Source: Bacteroidales bacterium UBA6408
GTDB lineage: Bacteria > Bacteroidota > Bacteroidia > Bacteroidales > UBA932
Reading direction: 5' to 3'
DNA: 10,556 nucleotides
NCBI GenBank assembly: GCA_002439805.1
Contig: DJPQ01000025.1
Location: 1-10,556, forward strand
Position numbers and translations under genes: made by a program. The notes beneath the pieces were generated by a model. It saw only the letters and a program-made list of their open reading frames with translations, was not told the DNA's origin and ran no database searches. Positions 8,199 to 10,556 of this stretch are shown here, piece by piece. The stretch's first letter is position 1. Each line of letters opens with the position of its first letter.

Positions 8199-8234
8199 AA
8201 ATAGCTGCCCGCAGGCAGCTACGAAAGGACACTA
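8190..8234 (-). promoter_or_regulatory. Bipartite promoter-like element before the tape measure gene (copy 2)
   Basis: On the minus strand, TAGTGTCCTTT (8224-8234, TAG being the stop codon of the 77-aa membrane protein gene) is followed by 20 bases, TATTTTTG (8196-8203), one base and ATCAT (8190-8194). It matches copy 1 at 2171-2215 in both blocks and in spacing, while the 20 bases between are unrelated. TAnnTTTG is the Bacteroides -7 consensus. Because a terminator hairpin occupies the spacer, a promoter here would restart transcription for the tape measure gene after the cargo unit ends. Confidence 0.55.
8197..8221 (-). terminator. Rho-independent terminator closing the cargo island
   Basis: On the minus strand TAGCTGCC and GGCAGCTA form a perfect 8-bp, mostly G/C stem (8202-8221) with a 4-base loop, followed directly by five T residues (8197-8201). 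It lies 10 bases beyond the stop codon of the 77-aa membrane protein and would stop cargo transcription before the tape measure gene. The T-run is short, so partial read-through is possible. Confidence 0.75.
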
Positions 8235-8465
8235 AATGTCATGATTCCAAGGCTCTTTTTCCCTCTCTTTCTTGCGTTTGTCAAGAAGAATCATGATAGG
8301 AATAAATACTATCACAGCGATGCCTATGATAATCCAGTCCGCTACAGATATTGTTGCAATAGAATTCAGAAAAATAATGAGCAAGACTAATCCGCCAATC
8401 AAAATCACGCTGAATAAGGCGGTCAATCCTGTCATGCTGAATATTGCTCTTATTAAATCTATCAT
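8232..8465 (-). CDS. Small two-helix membrane protein, 77 aa, in the cargo island
   Basis: Two clear hydrophobic helices are visible (about 14-33 and 44-61), followed by a strongly charged tail, KRKKEREKE (63-71). By the positive-inside rule both ends would face the cytoplasm. There is no cleavable signal peptide. The coding sequence is AT-rich (about 33-35% GC in 8281-8400), unlike the surrounding tail genes. It is the last gene before the terminator, about 100 bases after the probable toxin gene. The size and two-helix layout would fit a holin-like protein, a superinfection-exclusion protein or a membrane-acting toxin, but nothing in the sequence picks one. Because it shares a terminator and low GC with the antitoxin/toxin pair, I favour an accessory rather than a virion role. 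No family is recognised. Confidence 0.7.
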   Translation of the reverse strand: MIDLIRAIFSMTGLTALFSVILIGGLVLLIIFLNSIATISVADWIIIGIAVIVFIPIMILLDKRKKEREKEPWNHDI

Positions 8466-8566
8466 GTTGGGAATTTTTTATTGAAGACTGCAAAAATCAC
8501 TCCTCACAGAAAATTATCTTGTGTTCGAGGTCTTGGTGAAGAATGGAGGACAATGCCTCATCGAGT

Positions 8567-9022
8567 TCAACATAAAATTGAGAATCGGGCAAGGGTGGCG
8601 GCTGTCACAAGCGGACTTTCACGGAGGGTGCCGGAGATGAGTTCAATGTCGTCCTGTGAAATGATGCCCTTGAACTCCCATTGGGCAAAGGTTTCAGCGC
8701 GGACGACCATAAGCTTTGAACAGTCCACGAAAGAATCGTGGTCAAGAAACGGGTAGGCGGATTTCCTTATCGGCATCTGCAAGTCCTGAAGGGCAACGGG
8801 GATGCGGTCGTTGATTCTCGAATTGATTACCACGCCGCCATATATATTCCCCTCATTGTCAAAGCCCAATATGACAAGAAACTTGTTTCTGGAATCGTCG
8901 CCGACCTTCGGAGTTATCCCATTTTCCGGATAAAGCCGGATTCTCCACACATCGCCGACAGAAACCGTAGAACGAGTCAAAGAATTGACGACATCAGAGG
9001 AAAGAAAATCCGAAAGGTTCAT
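8567..9022 (-). CDS. Probable toxin with PemK/MazF-like features, partner of the Panacea protein, 151 aa
   Basis: The ATG (9020-9022) overlaps the stop of the antitoxin-like gene as ATGA. The core resembles the small beta-barrel of PemK/MazF endoribonucleases: VGDVWRIRLYP (22-32), a basic loop followed by a strand (RNKFLVILGFD, 45-55), GGVVINSRIN (62-71), and FVDCSKLMVVRAETF (98-112), comparable to the 'D-S-x-L...' strand late in the MazF fold. Proteins of that family cut mRNA to halt growth. Residues 120-150 add a C-terminal helical part. Pairing with a Panacea-domain gene is the known arrangement of PanAT toxin-antitoxin systems, here with the antitoxin first. The catalytic residues are not certain from sequence alone, so ribonuclease activity is inference; another barrel-type toxin is possible. 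Confidence 0.6.
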   Translation of the reverse strand: MNLSDFLSSDVVNSLTRSTVSVGDVWRIRLYPENGITPKVGDDSRNKFLVILGFDNEGNIYGGVVINSRINDRIPVALQDLQMPIRKSAYPFLDHDSFVDCSKLMVVRAETFAQWEFKGIISQDDIELISGTLRESPLVTAATLARFSILC

Positions 9023-9579
9023 CGGGCACAGGCGCTTTGAAGTTCAAGACTGTCCTTCAGATAGGCTATTGTGCGTTTGTCGGCATCGGCGGCTTCGGCC
9101 ATGAGAACCGGATCCATATACTTGCGCCCGGAATGCTTGCTGTAATAGGCTTCGCTCCATGCGCTGTCATGGGATTTGTCCTTCAGTTCAGCGAAGGAAA
9201 GCGGAAGATTCTCAGCTATGGAGCGGTCGAGTTCAGCTATTTCCGATTTTGAGAGATAGTCCATGTCCGGGTCGCGTCGTGCAGTGAGAATGTAGGAGGC
9301 ATCCTCACTGCCGTTCTGGACGCCTTCTTTCAGAAGTTTCTGAAGTCCCGGACATTCGCGACGGCTGTGGCCGCGCAGGGCATCGTACAGGAATGTAGGC
9401 ACAGGACCGTTCTCCAATGCGCAGAAACGGTCGGGAATCATGCTGCTTCCCCACTTCGCGAGATGTTTCTTTTCCGCGAAATAGAGAATCTTGAACACCT
9501 GATAGTATCCGATGCCCCCGGTTCTCTTGAGAATGTAAAGAACCGCCTCCAATAAAGATTTCTGCTCAAATGCGTCCAT
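9019..9579 (-). CDS. Panacea/SocA-domain (DUF4065) antitoxin-like protein, 186 aa
   Basis: The N-terminal part carries the recognisable Panacea/SocA signature: an opening helix (SLLEAVLYILKRTGG, 8-22), YQVFKILYFAEKKHLAKWG (26-44) and ALENGPVPTFLYDALRG (54-70), corresponding to the family's 'KLLYFA..HL...G' and 'NGPV...LY' motifs. Members act as antitoxins for unrelated toxins, and SocA is a proteolytic adaptor. The remaining residues are charged and helical (for example SKSEIAELDRSIAENLPLSFAEL). I chose the ATG at 9577-9579; a TTG twelve bases upstream (9589-9591) is in frame but less likely. The start lies 20 bases after the promoter-like TATCTTTG. It is the first gene of the cargo island and overlaps the probable toxin gene by four bases, which supports a matched pair. 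Confidence 0.82.
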   Translation of the reverse strand: MDAFEQKSLLEAVLYILKRTGGIGYYQVFKILYFAEKKHLAKWGSSMIPDRFCALENGPVPTFLYDALRGHSRRECPGLQKLLKEGVQNGSEDASYILTARRDPDMDYLSKSEIAELDRSIAENLPLSFAELKDKSHDSAWSEAYYSKHSGRKYMDPVLMAEAADADKRTIAYLKDSLELQSACAR

Positions 9580-9599
9580 ATATGCTTCCAAATGTCCCG

Positions 9600-9607
9600 C
9601 AAAGATA
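9600..9607 (-). promoter_or_regulatory. Promoter-like -7 motif for the antitoxin/toxin cargo unit
   Basis: TATCTTTG on the minus strand matches the Bacteroides -7 consensus TAnnTTTG. It lies 20 bases before the chosen ATG of the Panacea gene and at the edge of a 40-base AT-rich tract (9611-9650). No good TTTG-type -33 box is seen at the usual distance; that stretch consists of the 12-bp repeats instead. It lacks the upstream TAGTGTCCTTT block found before the two tail genes, so it is a different class of start. Confidence 0.5.
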
Positions 9608-9616
9608 GCAACAAAA

Positions 9617-9652
9617 ATTTATTTATTGATTTATTTATATATTTATTAACAC
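9617..9652. repeat. Three 12-bp AT-rich tandem repeats upstream of the cargo operon
   Basis: ATTTATTTATTG, ATTTATTTATAT and ATTTATTAACAC follow one another without gaps; all share ATTTATT as their first seven bases. They cover the region where the -33 box and any operator of the antitoxin promoter would lie, just after the stop of the 122-aa gene. They could be operator sites for autoregulation by the antitoxin complex or an AT-rich activating tract. The low complexity makes chance repetition possible. Confidence 0.45.
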
Positions 9653-9658
9653 TTTGCG

Positions 9659-10027
9659 TCAGAGCGATTCATTTTCAATTTGTTGGCGTATGGAAGCGGC
9701 GACCTCGTCGGTGAACTCGTACATCAGGCGTTCGGCGATGCGGGAGTAGGCTCCGAAGACATAGCGGTTGTGGATGCGACGGCGGCGGGAGACGACCTTG
9801 GAGCCGTAGCGGAGACGGCGGAGGTCGAGGTAGCGTTCGTAGGCTACGTGCCGGAAGGTCATCTTTCCGTCAAACGAGTCGGAGGAGGAGACGGAGACCG
9901 TGCGCGACCTTTCGAGCGTGCCGGTGCGCGTCTCAAGCTTGGAGAGAATGGCTGAGCTCTGACGGCGGAGCATCGATTCGCCCTCTTCCTCCAGGACATT
10001 GCGTATGAAGCGTGCCTTTACTGACAT
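9659..10027 (-). CDS. Small basic tail-completion / virion morphogenesis-like protein, 122 aa
   Basis: The protein is helical and arginine-rich (for example LRRLRYGSKVVSRRRRIHN, about 69-87) and ends in an amphipathic helix (YEFTDEVAASIRQQIENES). Size, basic character and position between the candidate terminator gene and the tape measure region fit a head-tail connector or tail-completion protein of the HK97 gp10 kind, but I cannot match a family with confidence. The start ATG (10025-10027) lies 6 bases after the stop of the 147-aa gene. The coding sequence is very GC-rich (about 70% in 9781-9840), in contrast with the AT-rich tract that begins at its stop codon. Confidence 0.68.
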   Translation of the reverse strand: MSVKARFIRNVLEEEGESMLRRQSSAILSKLETRTGTLERSRTVSVSSSDSFDGKMTFRHVAYERYLDLRRLRYGSKVVSRRRRIHNRYVFGAYSRIAERLMYEFTDEVAASIRQQIENESL

Positions 10028-10033
10028 GGCCGG

Positions 10034-10477
10034 CTAATCGAATGAGAGCTCGACGCTGTAGCCGAGCCAGCCGCCGAAAATGGAGGCTTCGGGGACAATC
10101 TCGACGGACGCGAGCGACATTCCGGACAAAAGTCCGCAGGAGCCGGAGGTGGAGTCGCCGGCCACGCGCTCGACAATCTGCGAGGCTATGTCGAGGAGTT
10201 CGCGGAACTGTTTCCGTTCGCGCTCCGGCGTGTTCGCCGCGCCGAGTCCCTTGGCCACGACGAAGAACGCCGTCGAAATCACTGAACTGTAAGAATCCGT
10301 GTCGCCCTGCTGGCGGCATTCCGGACGCGCCGCGAGGACCTGAACGCCCGAAAAGTGCTGGAGTTTGGAGGTCGCGTCGGCCTGCGCGGTCGTAACTATG
10401 GGACGGATGCCGAGTTCGGGGAGCGTAAAGCCCTCGATGTACTCTGTGAGGCTAATGAGCCTTTGAAATCGCTTCAT
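10034..10477 (-). CDS. Candidate tail terminator / connector protein, 147 aa
   Basis: The ATG (10475-10477) overlaps the end of the upstream gene by 26 bases. The protein has an N-terminal helix (MKRFQRLISLTEYIEGF), a central SSVISTAFFVVAKGLG strand and a long helix (RKQFRELLDIASQIVERVAG, about 88-107), and closes with strands ending GGWLGYSVELSF. This mixed alpha/beta layout, with a helix followed by strands ending in an aromatic-rich segment, together with its length and place before the 122-aa gene, is consistent with tail terminator or neck proteins. No family is recognised with certainty. The coding sequence is GC-rich, like the other structural genes. Confidence 0.65.
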   Translation of the reverse strand: MKRFQRLISLTEYIEGFTLPELGIRPIVTTAQADATSKLQHFSGVQVLAARPECRQQGDTDSYSSVISTAFFVVAKGLGAANTPERERKQFRELLDIASQIVERVAGDSTSGSCGLLSGMSLASVEIVPEASIFGGWLGYSVELSFD

Positions 10478-10556
10478 ATCGTTTCTGTTCCTTGAAATTG
10501 TGCCACATTATGCCGAGAATGGAGAAAAGCGGCTCCTCATCCACGCGCTCGATGTT
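10452..10556 (-). CDS. C-terminal end of an unidentified phage gene (runs off right edge)
   Basis: This is the only minus-strand frame open from the right edge; it runs 34 codons to a TAG at 10452-10454. The visible residues include DEEPLFSILGIMWHNFKEQK and end SKAH. The overlap of 26 bases with the next gene fits the tight packing of the operon. It is presumably another head-to-tail connector or head gene, but too little is visible to name it. Confidence 0.6.
   Translation of the reverse strand, partial: NIERVDEEPLFSILGIMWHNFKEQKRYEAISKAH

Larger units (their letters stand above)
1..10556 (-). mobile_element. Phage or prophage tail-gene region with cargo island
   Basis: All supported genes run on the minus strand in the order expected for a long-tailed phage: small connector genes, tape measure, tail-tip proteins, fibre. 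Genes overlap by 4 bases (ATGA at 1009-1012, 3910-3913, 9019-9022) or are spaced by a few bases, as in a late operon. Neither end of the element lies inside the window, and no integrase, transposase, attachment site or host gene is visible. The long tape measure gene implies a siphovirus or myovirus; no sheath or contractile baseplate gene is seen, so a flexible non-contractile tail is the simpler reading. The Bacteroidales host is inferred from TAnnTTTG promoter motifs and protein style, not from any host gene. Confidence 0.88.

Noticed and set aside
7433..8296. 287-codon open frame on the plus strand
   Set aside because: Serine-rich sequence antisense to the coiled-coil part of the tape measure; it also crosses the terminator and ends inside the membrane protein gene.
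8466..8566. Second terminator between the toxin and membrane protein genes
   Set aside because: Only a weak 4-bp stem (GAGG/CCTC) was found, without an adjacent T-run, so the gap gives no support for termination.
9580..9591. TTG start giving four extra residues to the Panacea protein
   Set aside because: In frame but non-ATG; the family begins close to the helix following MDAFEQ, and the ATG at 9577-9579 is better placed relative to the promoter-like box.
1..10556. tRNA genes, CRISPR arrays or insertion sequences
   Set aside because: No cloverleaf-like segments, regularly spaced repeats or transposase reading frames were found on either strand.

Overview
The window reads as a stretch of the virion (tail) operon of a temperate phage or prophage of a Bacteroidales host. 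The main support is a 1421-residue tail tape measure protein of the TP901-core type, flanked upstream by small connector or tail-completion genes and downstream by tail-tip and fibre-like genes. All genes lie on the minus strand, so transcription runs from right (10556) to left (1). The Bacteroidales assignment rests on several TAnnTTTG (-7 type) promoter motifs, the general lack of strong Shine-Dalgarno sequences, and tail-tip proteins of a style I associate with that group. The phage genes are GC-rich (about 60-70% in the lines counted), which would suit Alistipes-like or other GC-rich Bacteroidales. No host gene, attachment site or integrase is visible, so prophage versus free phage cannot be decided.

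Layout in transcription order: the C-terminal end of an unidentified gene (10452-10556); a 147-aa candidate tail terminator/connector protein (10034-10477); a 122-aa basic tail-completion-like protein (9659-10027); a low-GC cargo island; the tape measure gene (3910-8175); a 566-aa tail-tip/hub-like protein (2213-3913); a second tail-tip protein of 387 aa (1009-2172); a 224-aa alanine-rich fibre/adaptor protein (338-1012); and the N-terminus of a larger fibre-like protein running off the left edge (1-332). Most tail genes are tightly coupled, with 4-base ATGA start/stop overlaps or gaps of a few bases.

The cargo island (about 8197-9652) is the accessory part. It has its own promoter-like sequence beneath three 12-bp AT-rich tandem repeats. 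It encodes a Panacea/SocA-type (DUF4065) antitoxin-like protein, then, overlapping by four bases, a 151-aa protein with PemK/MazF-like features (probable toxin). After an about 100-base gap comes a 77-aa two-helix membrane protein, and a strong hairpin terminator closes the island. This matches a phage 'moron': a self-contained transcription unit dropped between late genes. It sits where most long-tailed phages keep the major tail protein and tail chaperones, and neither of those is recognisable here.

The most unexpected signal is a bipartite sequence, TAGTGTCCTTT - 20 bases - TAnnTTTGnATCAT. It occurs twice with identical spacing, each time starting on the stop codon of the preceding gene, once before the tape measure gene and once before the 387-aa gene. 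It looks like a phage-specific promoter or regulatory element that restarts transcription after the cargo terminator and again inside the tail-tip cluster.
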